DNA of 64,000 nt from assembly GCA_009823395.1 (NCBI GenBank), contig CM020501.1, forward strand, positions 9,297,361 to 9,361,360, written 5' to 3'. Below the pieces are notes generated by a model. It did not search any database, had not been told where the DNA came from, and saw nothing but the letters and a program-made list of their open reading frames with translations. Origin of the DNA: Thamnaconus septentrionalis (taxonomy: Eukaryota > Chordata > Actinopteri > Tetraodontiformes > Monacanthidae). Each line of letters starts with the position of its first letter. The first letter of the stretch is position 1. Shown here one piece after another: positions 1 to 13,560 of the stretch. The position numbers were made by a program, and so were the translations under genes.

Positions 1-2218
1 TTCATGATAGTTTGATTTAAAGAGAAAAGCATTTTTTAGATCCTGTAATATCACATAACATGTTAGAAAAAAGCTGGATGCCTCATTGCTTCAGTGCCTA
101 AAGTCAATATTTCTTCCAAAATAGAAATCCATTCTCCCACCCCCCCTGCTCCCTTTGATGTGTGGGTGTCTGGGTCTTACATCAGACATCAGGGTCAAAG
201 CCTGAAAAGGCTAGTCAATTTACAGACAGACATCAGAGGGAGACGCTTCTCCTGCACAGGTAGAGACCAGAGAGCCGGGCTATGTTGCTCTGCAGCCTCC
301 TCATCTGTCAAACACGAACGGAACAGACAGCTCGGCCAGCTCAGCTGAGGCCGCTTCATTGTTGGGTTCGTTACACACATCGATTTACGAGCTGGAGCGC
401 AAACAGTTGAGCTCCAGGTCCTGAAACGCAGAGCGGGCTAAGGTGGCGTGTCCACCAACGGCCATAAAGGTTTGTATGTCAGTACATCAAAGACCCGAGA
501 GACCCTGTTCCCACTGCCAATAAACTGCTTTATGGTATTAGCAATTTGCCCATCTGCCTTTATCTTCATGGCTCTTAAATATCACTGAGTTGATTCTGAG
601 AGACATGGTTGATGGATGACAGTGAGTGAGGGCTCACGATGGAAACAGCAGTTTGTCAAAAGTGGCTGATTCCTGACTTGATGCACCATAAGGTGCAGTG
701 CACAAACAAAGCAGATGTTGTTTACATGCCCGCGGGTGCATAGGAATTTTGAGTTTGACCAAAGTTGAGTTTTAACTTTCCAACTTTGATCTGTATGAGA
801 AGTATACAAAACACTGTAAGCAAGATAAAAATATATATATGTTTTACTTTGAACTGCATTGAAGTCTAGTTTAATATATGTCTTTGTATGTGGAGTTGTC
901 AGACATCAAATAAACACAGGAGCGAGTAATAATTCCACTTTATGTTTTTTTTTTAACTTTCCAAATCAGCTTTAGAGATGTTAATGTGAAACCCACAGGA
1001 ATTGAGGCCGTGGTAGAGTATTAATCACCCTGGCTGTTAAAAAAGAGCACAATTTGTTGACCAAAGCTCGTATTTTCAACGCTTGAAATATTTGACAAAA
1101 TCTTTGGCGTAACTTCATGTCAAAGTTAAGCAAAATGCATTTTATATTCCACCCAAGTTTAATCACTTGCAGAAAGTGTGCATCCAATGTTCCTATGCTG
1201 CACAAATTGCTGCAAATTCTAAAGTCTCTTCTAAATTTGTTTTACAAAAGTTCTTCTAAGTTGATGTTCAATGATCAATCAACAATAATCAATGGCCTAA
1301 AGGCCACAGATGAAGCTCTTGATCGCAGTTAGCCTGAACAAATCACACCTAGGTATAATGGATAGACTGAATTACAAAGTAAGAGAGCAACACATCCATG
1401 TCCCAAAGGCAAGACCTCAAAGCTGATAAACAACTCTCCCTGCTACTCAATGATCTTGCAGGCACACATCAAATGCAAAAAACGGATGAAAGCCAGAGCT
1501 AAAGCACCTTCAACCCAGCTCCTGTATATGCCATTACATGCAGGAGGGTTCATTAAGTGGAGTATGTGGAGAAAGATAAAGGTCTCTGTTTTGGGGGGTT
1601 TTCCCAATGTAAGCATACTGCCTGGACATGACCGCCAGTGTCTTTGAATGCTGTACGGCTGCATGGCTGAGGGCATATTCCTCATCACACCTCACATCCC
1701 GCACTCTTTTTTTTCCACACATGGCTCGTCTCTTTCTGTTTCTGTCTTTTATTTAACTAGTCTGCTAGTTAAATACATGTATGGTACATACAGGCAGAAA
1801 AGTATGCCTTTGATAGGGCTGCAGAATTGATTTACGGCTATACTTTTATCACCACTCACTCATAACTGCTGGCTTCACGCGCTGCATGCTGTGGAAAGGT
1901 TTTTTGGGACGAAACCACCTGCTTTGATTTATAACCCCTATGGGTTGAAAGTGCTAGTACGGACTGCCAGTGTGTGAAATCCCTGACATCTTTTTTAAGG
2001 TTCACTCAAGCTGCTGGGCTCGAGACCTTGAGCCTGATGGACTGAATTACAAGTCGGGCTTGAACGGGATGGCTAATGTGAAGAGCTAATACGTGCTAAC
2101 CATTAAAGAGATGTGATACACACTTTGGTGGGAAGTGGTGGAAGGAAGCAGGGAGCAGTTAAATAAGACAAGTTTATATAATCAGTGCATAAGTGCAAAA
2201 TGTACCACACTGGATTAA
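1..2218. other. intergenic, no gene recognised
   Basis: No exon with conserved protein similarity and consistent splice sites was seen on either strand. The only local structure is a short AT-rich tract near 826-840 and a 10-bp inverted repeat at 1751-1774. The sequence is ordinary moderately AT-rich teleost intergenic DNA. Confidence 0.6.
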
Positions 2219-3101
2219 CCCTTTAGGCGCCACAGGCGCAAAATTGCGACAAGCGTCATTGCTGAATTAAACAGGCCATAGTGGCAAATATGGTGCTAAA
2301 AGTAGTTTCCACTTTACACCAGGAGATGGCAGACACCTGTGGCTTCAATCTGAGCAGAATTTGTGAGGGTGTTTAGATTCAGATTTCGGAGTATAAATAG
2401 AGAGAAAGCCCGCCTCAGTCGAGGAGACGAGGAAGTGGTTGTAGTGGGAGCGGAGAGAAAGACAGCGAATTTTGCAGAGAATACATCGCCGAGAGGTTTG
2501 TTTGTTGAAGAAGTACTTGGTCAAGTAATGTCTGAATATTCGCACTCTGACGATGATGTTCAGTCATCTCGTGAGAGCGAGTCGGCCGGTGCATCTTTAC
2601 GCAGCGGCAGCGAGTCCATGCGCCACGACAGTCACCAAGCAGCACATGCTTTGCCTCAGCGTGGCCGTGGTGGGGGAAGCAGGAGTGCTCAAAACACCGC
2701 TAATGACGGAGGGCGCAGTGAGTTAGTGATCAACGTGGTAGAAGCTGTGGGAGGAAACGCCCAGCCAGTGCTGGTGGAGGCAGCGGGGATGTTCGCGGTC
2801 ACCTTGTAAATTACAGTGATGATGGCTGGGTCTGTTTGAGATATGTGGAAAATTATCAAAAGTGGATAAAACATTTTGATGAGCCTGTGGGGTATTGTGG
2901 AGACAGGGATCTGACATACACATCCCTGACATCTGACATAATACAAAAACCAACAAACAAAAAGTTTGGGTTTACTGAAGATTTTTCTCAGTAAAACTAG
3001 TATGTAATACTATAGTAAGTACAGTACGGCTTTATCTCTAACCAATTTCAAGTCACAGCCATTTGAAATCTTGATATCAAAAAATTATGGCGCTTAAAGC
3101 G
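2219..3101 (+). mobile_element. piggyBac-like non-autonomous element (MITE)
   Basis: The element is flanked on both sides by TTAA (2215-2218 and 3102-3105), the target site of the piggyBac superfamily. Its ends are inverted repeats: CCCTTTAGGCGCCA at the left and, read on the minus strand, CGCTTTAAGCGCCA at the right, matching at 12 of 14 positions. Inside is an open frame of about 148 codons (2363-2809). From an internal Met at 2528 it is rich in Ser, Asp and Glu, as in the N-terminal region of piggyBac transposases, and then turns Gly/Arg rich. No catalytic transposase core is present. The frame is best read as the leftover 5' end of an internally deleted transposase gene. The TTAA and inverted repeats are seen directly; the superfamily is inferred from them. 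Confidence 0.75.
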
Positions 3102-3105
3102 TTAA

Positions 3106-6100
3106 ATCAAAATCATGCCACAGAAAATATCGTGTTCATATTTTTGCCTATATTTTGCTGTTTTGTTCAAACAGCTGCAGCGCGACAGTCAGGAGCTATC
3201 TAATTTAAAAAGAGACAAGAGTCAGCACGTAACAAGCTGTGGTTTTGCCTGTACTTGTCTTTACTTACATCTAATATATGCAACTCCTTTCAAGTTGTTA
3301 TCCAATGAAATACCAGATGACATTTATGTCAAAGAAAGTGAAAAAGTGGCTTTTGATTTGTGGTTCATGGGGCCATAAATCTTAATTTGTTCATGATGAA
3401 ATATGGTTTATTTATTTATTAATTTGTCTCACAGTAGAGTGCAGGTCAGACTCCAGATATCAGTCTGCATCTGACTGTACCCATAATAAAAGTACCTACA
3501 TATATCGCTTAAAATAAAGTTAATGGTATGAAAGCGATTATGATTATTGATTGTTGTTGTTTCTGCAAATAATGTAAATACACATTTTAATACATATCTA
3601 TTATCTCTAGGTTCTTAAGTTTCACTTTTATTGCACTGATACACTGCCTATATAGAACTAAAATGGTCCTTGTTTTTAAGTATTCATAAAGTCATCAGCC
3701 CACAGTGCCACAGACCCACAGATGGTATATCCTCAAGTGAAAAACACTGACGACAAGCCAACAGGGCCAACACTTAGGATCTACATTGGAAACCCAATTT
3801 GATTCCTCGGGCTGCTGGGGCTGTTGTTTCACGGCTATCTTGACACCCACTCACCAGAATGGAGGCATGCCGCAATGAACCCTGGGATCTGTGATCCTGC
3901 CACCGATAGGCACAGCAGCACCACAGATTCCATTAAGCTCCAAATTAAAGCAGGCACATCAAAGGGCCTGAAAGGAGGCAGCATGGAGATGTGACAGGGA
4001 AAGAGGGAACAAAAATGAGTGAGAGAAGAATAAAAAAAAGCCTCATTTACGCAATCCCCGAACGTGACAGAGCCTAATCCAAATCAATATCTCTGAGTGG
4101 TGAAGTGTTGCTACAATACTCATGAGGAACATATTAGGAGAAGATGAAAGGCTAAAAGTGGTTAGCTGGTCGAAATGATGTGTTTTATATAATGAGAAAT
4201 AACTGATAAAATTCAGGAATTGTGGCCTACATTTTTATTAATACGCTGGTAACAGTAGTTATCTTTCGACAATTTTGCAAGAGGAGACTCAGTGACACCT
4301 GACTGACAGCTCCGTTCAGGCAGTGTTCCTACCATGGCCGCCAACACAAACACATTATAAGCAATTACCTCAATGGGGTTATTTGACTTATGAAACCTTA
4401 CCACAATTTCCGCAACGTTAAGAGCTGGCTGACATACCTATTTTAGGCCGTAGTTACAATTAACCCTGTGCATGTCCTACATAGGACATCCATTTGCATT
4501 TACTATACTGGTTTCTCGTCTCAGTGGCCTTAATTCTTCTTGCCAAATATCTGATAGGCTTAATCTATATCTCGCTGCAGAGGGTAGAGTAAGGGGGACC
4601 AGTGGGATTCTATTGTCTCTGTAGATAATCTCTATTTATTTTTCTGTACAGGGTGGAAAATTTGCAAGGAATCCCTTGGGTTTCCGTGAGTGTTTTATCG
4701 CTTGATGTTATTCATGATTAGGAACGGACAGAGAGGACTCTACGTGATAACGCCTGCATGTGTCCCCAAGGCCCGCCGAAGAGCTTCCAGCATACAAACA
4801 ACACCCTGGGAGCCCCAGACTCCTCCAAAAGCATCTCTTTATGGTTTTTGAACAGCAGAAGGGCAATGAGGAATATTGGACAGGAGGGGTGGGAGCACGG
4901 GGTGGGGGGAGAGGGGGGGTATCGTGGCCCTACAGCAGTCTGCCTGATTGCATCGCCACACAAGCGTGCCTTCAAAGCCTTCCCCTTCCCACCGCCCACT
5001 ATGACCAGATAAGGGTCCCACCACGCTGTGGTTCAGCTAGGGGACAGGAAGACACACTGAGGGGTCAACGGTAGTGCCATCTGCTCCCTATGTAAAAACA
5101 AACACTATACACCTACGCCTCAAATACTTCGAACACATCCTGCCCCACAGAGTCTCATTCTGATCGCTCTCGTAGTCTTTGCCATGGGGCATCGACGGTT
5201 CACAAAGTTCGATTTCACACTTTTTAGAACTTGAATTTGGACAATGTCGCCTGAGTCGCTCAGTGTTTTCTCTTTTTAAAAATAAGGGAGGGCTCTTGCC
5301 GGGAAGGCATACAGCTGCCAGCAGGCTGTCAGGTGTATACAGTGTTAACACTCTGTATTTAGGCCATGCTGATAAAGGTCAGCTCCCCCTGACACTGCAT
5401 TCCTACGTGTTGCTAACTGCAATCACTCGACAGTGACTGACAGCAGGCGAAAGGCGCAAGACGACTCAGTTGTGCAGCAAAAGGCACGTTGGAATGCAAT
5501 TTAATCCACATGTAGCGATTCTAAAAATTAGAGGCTGGTGTGTCGTTTGCCCCATGGTATTTGCAGGGTGGGCATGCCAGGCCTGACCCCGCGCCGCCAC
5601 ACAACACAGATGCATTCAGCAAGCTATCTGTGCAGACAAACCTCTTGACTTGTTTCACAACCTAAGAGTCCACACATCAAGCAGTGTCTGCAGCTGTCAC
5701 ACAACGGCTGTATCGAGTTGCGCACTGGCTGCCAGGGCCAGCGCCTCCAGGTTTACTGCGCACTAAAGGGGGTTTTATAACAGCTTTCATCTCCTCCTTT
5801 CATTTTTTCCAACTTGATATGTCTGTCTATCTTCCGATGCCTTTATTTCCCCTGTAGCCTCTCGGAACAGGATTTTGGCTCCCGTTGCTAAGACATTATC
5901 AAGCCAATCAGCGGATAATGACTATCATCTGGATTTATACTTAATTAAGTAGTTTCCAGTATATCCTAAGAGCACACCTCTGTTTAAACCACAAGGTGCT
6001 CCTCATGACTTCACCTGAAAAGGTGGTTTCCAGTGTTTGCTAGGTTAGACCTGAGGGCATTTGCCTCTCAACACCCCCTTCTCCACCCTTCCCTCCAGTT

Positions 6101-6787
6101 CAGAGACCATACTAAAACTTCAATTACTCTTGAAGGTCCAATCATTTGATGAATGAATGGTTTGCCTGCCGAGACACCAAAGACGGTAGCTGTATACAGT
6201 CCATACCAGTAACATCAGTGAGGTTTTCTGACTGTTCAAAGACAAGCAAGAACGCCTACGCAAAAGTATGAGGCTTTCCACAAGCATACGTTTCTGCAGT
6301 GAGCAAATTGTAGGGCCTTGTCAACAAGCCAAAGAAATCAGAATCAGCATTACATGTGGGAGAAAAGTTACACAATAGAGCCCATAATACCTGGTCAAAC
6401 AAACCTGTGATTGATGCATTTCCAACAATGGAAGGGTTATAGAGTGAAAGGGATCATAGGACTGTGACCAAATAGCTTCAGATGATTTTTCTGGGTGAGG
6501 CACTAGATGCGGTGAGAGCTTCACCCAACAGTAATGGTGTTTTGTTTGGAAAACCCAGCTTTATATTAAGATTAATGGGAAACAAATTGCCTAAACATGT
6601 AGTCCTATTTGAACGAAGGGATTCCCAATACAAATCTTCCAGGCGAAAAAAATAATACATTTTAAACAATTTTGGCTGGCTGATTTCTACTTGGGCAGAG
6701 AAAAAAGACAACAATGTCCTTTAGCAGGACATGAAGATGAAGAGAAGATGATACTGAATGGTGGAAGACCACCAAATACTACAAGTA
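3106..6787. other. intergenic, no gene recognised
   Basis: No exon was recognised. Around 3850-4000 there is a mixed-composition stretch with homeodomain-like ATTA words and a TCF-like CATCAAAGG word. It reads like conserved non-coding sequence rather than repeat, but that is a guess. A G-rich run lies near 4900-4920. Confidence 0.5.
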
Positions 6788-7185
6788 CAGGGTGTCCCAC
6801 AAAATTTGACATCATTTTGCAGGCAAATAATTTGGGCAATTCTTGTAACCTCACATTTTCACAGAATGTATAGAAACAGATCAAGATTTCATATCAAATG
6901 TTTTATTTTTGTTCTGTTTTCAGGTTGAGCCTTGCTGTTCACTCCCAAAGAGAAGTCATTTTGCATCTTGGAATATGCTTGCACAAAGTCCATCAGTTGT
7001 GACAGGGCACACCCAGTTGACGAGTGCCGTGTCACAGACGGTGCACATATTGAACACTTATGAAATCGATCCCACAATAAACTTTTGATGTTCAACACCT
7101 AAACTGTTCAATTTCATTGAGCTAGACTTAGTAGTTTTTAAAATAATTGCTTTTAAAATTATGTCAAATTTTTTGGGACACCATC
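6788..7185. mobile_element. Tc1/mariner-type MITE
   Basis: A segment of about 400 bp is bounded by TA dinucleotides (6786-6787 and 7186-7187). Its ends are inverted repeats of about 30 bp. The left end begins CAGGGTGTCCCACAAAATTT and the right end, on the minus strand, begins GATGGTGTCCCAAAAAATTT; the match runs on through GACAT. TA flanks and short inverted ends are typical of the Tc1/mariner superfamily. The interior holds no usable transposase frame, so the copy is non-autonomous. Confidence 0.65.
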
Positions 7186-7643
7186 TATAATACAAAGGCC
7201 ATAGTACTGTAAACTAGTGAGGGAATTTTGGCCATACAGCCCAAGCTGCAGGCATTGAAGACAAAATTTGCAAATGTCCCTGCATGTGTATAGCTTTTTT
7301 TGTGAACACGCTTTCACGCATTTGTATGTGCGTGCATAAAGGATGGGGAGTGCGTGCATGCAATTGTATGGTGAAAAAGGGTGGAGCATTCAGCAGAGGC
7401 CCCGCTAGCCCAGACTTGAAAAGAGATTCTTTCATCATTGCTAATCTCCAAAACATAAACACGAGAGCATCCACACAGGCTCTCTCTCAGGGCCAAGAGG
7501 TGACCCTCCCATGAATGGTGGAGGTGAGGGACTGCACGAGTGCAGAAGCACTGTTTGTGTGTCTTGACTGTATCATAACAAATCACTTTTAGAACTGTCC
7601 AGTGCATTTATCGAGGTTGTTGCTGTTTTTGTTTTTTTGTTGT

Positions 7644-7647
<4 letters not shown>

Positions 7648-7675
<28 letters not shown>
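7648..7675. repeat. (GT)n microsatellite
   Basis: A perfect GT tract is followed by alternating purine-pyrimidine sequence rich in CG and GCATGC, to about 7705. Confidence 0.9.
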
Positions 7676-7676
<1 letters not shown>

Positions 7677-8120
7677 AAACGCGTGTGTGCGTGCATGCAC
7701 GCGCATTTGTCTACTTATACTACGTGTGTATGTATATACTGCTGATGGTGAGATCTGCCTTAAAAACCAGGGTGTGACTTGCTGTGTAAGGCCATCATGT
7801 TTCCACAACAACCTACAATTACTCATTTTTGCACAATAACCATGCTAACCGTAACCGCATGAGGCTAAACTGGAAAAAATGAGTGTAACAATTCTCAATA
7901 TCTGATTTTGTAACATTATTCTGGGAAGCAAAATTGGGCGGCTGTGTCCAACCAAAATTGAAATGGGATCGTTCCGTAATGGTTGTTAAGGCTTTAGGAG
8001 CCAAGGGAAGCTGGGATGTGCACTGGTGCAAGGTGGCGCACTGTGTGCTGCTCTCGGGAATAATATGGACTGTTATTTCCTCGGCCTGTACGGCCTGCAT
8101 GAAATGTGCTCAGCTCACGA

Positions 8121-8121
<1 letters not shown>

Positions 8122-8152
<31 letters not shown>
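8122..8152. repeat. (AC)n microsatellite
   Basis: A perfect AC tract of about 15 units lies in intergenic DNA. Confidence 0.95.
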
Positions 8153-8154
<2 letters not shown>

Positions 8155-9469
8155 CGCGTAGACACCTCTGAGACTGTGCACTGCTCATTCCTTATGTACA
8201 AGCCAAAGCTGTTTTTGCAGAGCATTTAAGAGATAAGGCCAGTGAGTTAATGCAGACGTACTCCTATAATCCCGTTTTCTCCCCTTCTAACTCCCCCGAT
8301 CTCCCATCGCTCTCGTCTAACAGCTTCTGTGCACTTCAGCTGCCTATCTGTGACAGATTAGGGCAGATCACTGGGGATTACTTCCAGCAGATACAGCCTC
8401 TACACGTTGACCATGGTCACCCCAGCTTAACACCCCCATTGAGAGGGAGATTTCAAATTAATAATAGCTGAACTGATTGATTGCGTTGTAACGAAGTTCA
8501 TCTTCATCTATTTTTCACAGATGCAGAGGCTGTCTTGCCAGCACTTCCTGTAAAGTGTGTTTAAGTGTGAGTGTGATTAAGTAGGATGCCCTAGGTACCT
8601 GTCAAGTCCTCTGCAGAGTCGAAATGGGTCTGATCTCATTTTGGTTGTTTGCCTTTGATAATTGAGTGAAATGTCTCTGCGGCCCTCGTTACCCGCTAAT
8701 GAAAAGCCTTAAAATAAAAACCCATGCACTTCTCTACAACCGATCAAATAACCTGACAGTGAAATTATTGTTTAATACATTTACATTTTCATGACTCTAC
8801 TGCTCAATTTCCAAGCATCCCTGCGTCACAGTGGTGAGCTGTTTGGTTACTACACCCAGTGTGGATGGCGCATGGTGAGAAGAGCTCATCTCTTGTACTT
8901 AGTGTGCGTATGGAAGTGATTTAAAACGACTTTCAAAACTACACTTTGATGTACAGTATTAAAGGGCGGATTCTTACTCATTAAATTCATTTCTTTTCAT
9001 TTCTTTCTGCACAACCGTTGGATGCTGTACATTGTTGTAATCCGCCACAGACATTTTACCCTTTTTAATTCAAAGTATGTCTAAATAAATAAGCAGCCAC
9101 ACAGGCTACACGACAGCACAGTTTTTGTGTAATTTATGGCATATAATTTAATTAAAATATATAAATTACACATATGCATCAAAATACAGATCTACAATTA
9201 ACTGACTATTACTTTTTTATAACTAACAATAACATCTCATATGTTAATAAATTAACCAGGACTGATTGGACACAATTCTTCCACAGGTTTATGAACACTG
9301 ACAATCGAAAAAGTACAATTTAGATTCCAATTCAGATCCATCTTACACATGATTCAAGACTGACACATATCAAATGGTTTTGTGTGCACACACAAAATGT
9401 TTGAGGAGGAAGACAAACCTTGAGCCGCAAACAAAAAGTTGAGTGTGTGTGTGAAAGAGAGACCGACAG

Positions 9470-9488
9470 AGGGAGAGGGAGAGAGAGG

Positions 9489-9514
<26 letters not shown>
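9470..9514. repeat. (GA)n-rich purine tract
   Basis: The tract is a near-perfect GA repeat with a few GG interruptions. Confidence 0.85.
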
Positions 9515-9520
<6 letters not shown>

Positions 9521-9879
9521 GTTTATGTAGCAGGTGTGTGTCAGCTAGACAGACAAGGGGGAGGGGGCAGGCAGTGAGACCCCACCTGGAGTCCGAACAA
9601 GCAGGGGACCAACTGGGGACACGGACACAAACTACAAAGGGCCGGCGGGGCGAGTTGCACGGACGCCATAACACAGCCATAGTCCCATTGTTCTACACTC
9701 GTTTCATCTCCCCTCCTTCTCTCCAAATATTTGGAGGAACGCTCTGAATAACATACTGGTACTGAGAATACTGCACTCTGTATATTGTTAAAAGGAACTA
9801 CAGCAGTCTGAGCGCTTGGCTCTTCAAAGATGCATGCTTTGTTGTGTTTGGGTTTTGTTTGCTCCTGTATTTGAATTGT

Positions 9880-10560
9880 GCACTGTGACTTCGTGGATAT
9901 CTTATTGTTCCAGGATTCGAGATTGTTGGTCGGAGGAGCGCGCCCACTGGCTCAATTATTTTCCTTGCGTCATGTGACTGACTGTAACCGCGACGCGCTG
10001 GGAAGGAAGAGCCGAAATGATGCAAAAGACAAAACAACCGGCCCCGGTTTCCTTCCCGCTGCCGAGGAGCTGTTTTGCGGGTGAAGTTTCAGTCTCCCCC
10101 ATCGTTAGCGTTTCAATTCGCTCGTTCTGATGTTGACTTCCAGGGTGCGCATTTCCATGCATCCCGATGGGAAGTCAATGATTAAAAATACAAGGCTGCA
10201 GCTTTGCATCAGAGTTCAAAAACACAGGGCCAAAAGTGTCGGGCTGCGCTATTAATCATGTGATCAATGGGGGATGAGCGTAAGGTCCTACGATGTGCGG
10301 TTACAACATCGTCTTCTCGGGTCGTTTGATGGCCCCTTTCTGGGGACCCCGGCGCTGATTGGGCCCTGAGGGTGCCCTGTGGCGCTGCCCCATCGCCGGG
10401 GCCTGACTGACAGCTCTAATGAAGCCTGCCATCGTCGGGATGAGGGACTGCTCGGGAGCATGCACCGTACTTCAATCGGCCCGTGTGACGTCCAAAGAGT
10501 TTTGATTTCTCAGCAGTGGCGAGGGGGTAAAAAGTACACCCCTGTGGGAGACAGGCAGCC
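9880..10560. promoter_or_regulatory. CpG-rich island, possible promoter or enhancer
   Basis: The stretch is richer in CpG than its surroundings and contains a CREB/ATF-like TGCGTCA word next to CATGTGAC, an E-box-like word, near 9966-9978. No exon could be placed downstream on either strand. I infer a regulatory role only from composition. Confidence 0.3.
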
Positions 10561-12162
10561 TCGGCTCAGCCTTTGAATATTTCTCCGTTTACCGCATGTC
10601 AGTTCTCGGTGCTGGAGACACAGAGAAGAGAGAAGTAGGGGGGTAGTGGCGGTGGTGGTGGCTGTGGTGAATTTTTCATAAGCAAAAGGAGGGCAGGGGG
10701 AGGACTCCCTTGGGATAAGGTTTGTAGCATGTCAAAGGAATGTCATTATGTGTGGCTGTCATTGTGCCAGTTGACGATTAAAGTTGCCTCCAAACAGTTT
10801 TGCAGATGCGCTTCAACAGGCAAAGCGAGCAACGCGGACGGTAACTTTTCTTCGGGAGTTTAGCGAGGACGGATTGAGAAGTTGCATCTATCAGCCCTAA
10901 CTCTCGTTTTATCCCCGCAATGGAGGGATGTTTAAGAGCAGTGGAACCTCTGAAGGCTCATCCTCACTTTGTTCTATTATTCACCATCTCCAGCTTCAGA
11001 ACTCTCCAGGATCTCCACGGGGTTACGCTCGCTATCCTGATGGAAAGACTCCTGCGCCACAGAGAGCCTGTTTACTCCCTGGCCCTGTCATCCACAGGAG
11101 TATACAAGCAGTCCCTTCACTTCCATGCTCACATCAGAGCTATCAAAAATAAATCAAACGCTGCCTGGTACAAGCCATTTGTTAAGCTTGTGTTCCCTGG
11201 CAATTTTTGGAACCAACTTTGCCGAGTCAAAAAAAAAAAAAAAAGAAATGAAAAAGGAAAAGGGAAGTTATTTTTGAGAACATCAGTAGACCTAAATCAA
11301 CAAGCAAGATGACATTCGGGGGAACGTCGCAGAAGCAATCCAATCTGTCTTACACCGTCTTCCTTTTGTTCTTTTCGGGCGACACGGATCTGTACATCTT
11401 CGCCAATATGATGCAATACCATCCATTCTCAGAATGCTCATTTGTACAAGCATAAATAGTTATTTGAAAGATAAAAGCAAACATGTTTGTTTTTTGTTTG
11501 TGTTTTTTTTTCCTCCTCTCAACTCCCCAAAGGCATTTATGAGCACTTTGGTAATAAGGACCAGAGAAGGATTTAGCTGAAGATGAGCAGAGGATGCTTT
11601 GATGTACTCTTAGACGAAGTGAAGTGTATGCAATGTCTACAAAAATACATGCAGCGTGTACACTGAGCTCAGCTAGACAGACTCCTCTGTGCTGGCCCTT
11701 CCTCTTTGGTCCCAAACCACCACAGCATTAAAGACAGTCTGTATGCTCGGTGGTAGCAGGAGACTTGTATGGACCTTGTCGACAGCTTTAGATGAAACAT
11801 TCCCCAAAGAAACACAAGCTGGGGAGAAATGTTTTCCCCCCAAAAAACTTGTTTTTTCGCTCCTGACCCAGAAATTTTCCCAAACAAATAAATCTAAACT
11901 TTTTAAAGACTGGGTTCACAATTTTTTCTCAGTATGAGCCATTAAAGGAATTAACAAGGAGGCAATGCTCTGAAGACCAGCTTTGCCCAGGCGACTTGAC
12001 ACAGTACCAGCAGAAGAGTGAGTGAGAAGAGGGAGGAAAGATACAGAAAACAGTTTTGTAACTCAGCTTTCTCAATTTTTAATATATCTAAAATATTAAA
12101 CATTGGCTGCAATGCAATTGGTTCTGCAGCCAGAGGCCACTAAAAGTCTTCTGTCTGACCTT

Positions 12163-12164
12163 TT

Positions 12165-12200
<36 letters not shown>

Positions 12201-12226
12201 TGTGTGTGTGTGTGTGTGTGTGGGGG

Positions 12227-12272
<46 letters not shown>

Positions 12273-12297
12273 CACACACACACACACACACACACAA
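12163..12297. repeat. compound microsatellite (TATACA)n (GT)n (AC)n
   Basis: A TATACA-type repeat passes into GT repeats, a G run, more GT repeats, then after a short AA break into AC repeats. The GT and AC blocks are reverse complements and lie side by side, so a single strand could fold into a long hairpin. Confidence 0.9.
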
Positions 12298-13369
12298 CTA
12301 GCTAGCTTGCAAAGGGGTAAAGGAGGCAGCCAGTGTGGTATTTTTGTGTGAGAATGTTCAGATTGGAAGATTCATTTCAAATAATTTACAGTAAGTAGAT
12401 TTGTAAATCAGCACTCACTGGTAGTTTCCTGAGAAACACATTTATTTGGCATATTGTAACTGCTATGACTCCCTACAGACAATTCAATTTGTATTTGTTT
12501 AGGGTGTTAATGAAAGGTTGTACGAAAGAAAGACAAAAAGAAAGAAGGAAAGACAGAAAGAAAGAAAGTGCAAAGTATGCAATTCCAAATTAACTGGAAC
12601 TCTACAAATACATATAGTAAGTATCCGCTCTGTATGTTTGATATTGCTGTGATCTAATGCTGACCTCTACTGGGCGGCTGTGCTGCTGACTCAAAATCCT
12701 AAAACTGACAGCATTTACTTGTGCCTCCTACATGCTGCACTCTAAATTATAATTAAAGTTCAGGTTTTGAGAAGATAAGAACTCACAAGGACATTTTACA
12801 AGACTTTGGGTGATTTCTGGTGCCACTGCGGCAAAGTTTATTGTTCTTATGTGTTGAACTACATATGGAGCCTTCAGGGAATAAGAGGAACACATAATTA
12901 AAAAGTTTAGTCTGGTTACTGCCAAGTAGCCAATAAAACTGTTTGCGTTTTTTTTTGCTTTTTTGGGGGGGGCCTGGGGGTTACCCTAAAAAAAAAGTCT
13001 AACATTTTATATAAATGTTAAATTCTTATACCAAAAGATGTATGAATTGACACCAAAAATACTTGATTTGATTCATTTTTCCTTCATCACCCTTTTCCCA
13101 ATACACAAACCTTTCCAACAACTCTAGTCCATTTGCCCTAAAGTGGAATCCCTACGGATACAAAACAAACCTATCTTGTACTAAAAGTTCAGGGAGGGTC
13201 GAGTTCCTGCTACTGTAGATTCTCTCTCTCTCTCTGTCTCTCTCTGCCCTCACACAAACACACACACACACTCGAAGACGAGCTTGCAGCACTGCCACCC
13301 CACCCATGCGCAATTAACACTGTGGGTCCAGGGGTGTGAATTATTTAGTGATGAATTATTAATAAATAA

Positions 13370-13560
13370 TAACAAAGGGGCTCGGGGGAGAAGCGGCGCG
13401 GTCAATTAGGAGAGAAGCGAAAAGTGAAGGCGAGCAGCAGGGGGGTTAGAGACAGGGGATCTGATCCGATGCGCGCCTCATCATTATCGCCGGCCGTCAG
13501 ACAAAATTACCTCGGCGCTGCACTCTGCGGCACTTCAAACAACAGCCGGTCCCTCTGACT
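13370..13560. promoter_or_regulatory. CpG-rich, homeodomain-word-rich island
   Basis: After a run of ATTA/AATTATT words (13,335-13,375), the sequence becomes rich in CG words (GGCGCG, GCGCGC, CGCCGGCCG). No coding potential was found. The pattern resembles vertebrate developmental non-coding elements. This is a compositional inference only. Confidence 0.25.

Noticed and set aside
1751..1774. 10-bp inverted repeat around CTAGTTAAAT
   Set aside because: It is too short and AT-rich to stand out from chance.
2363..2809. 148-codon open frame as a host gene
   Set aside because: It lies inside a TTAA-flanked inverted-repeat element and ends without a transposase core, so it is a transposon remnant.
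10920..11312. 130-codon open frame near a CpG-rich stretch
   Set aside because: It runs into an A-rich tract, has no family similarity and has no splice partners.
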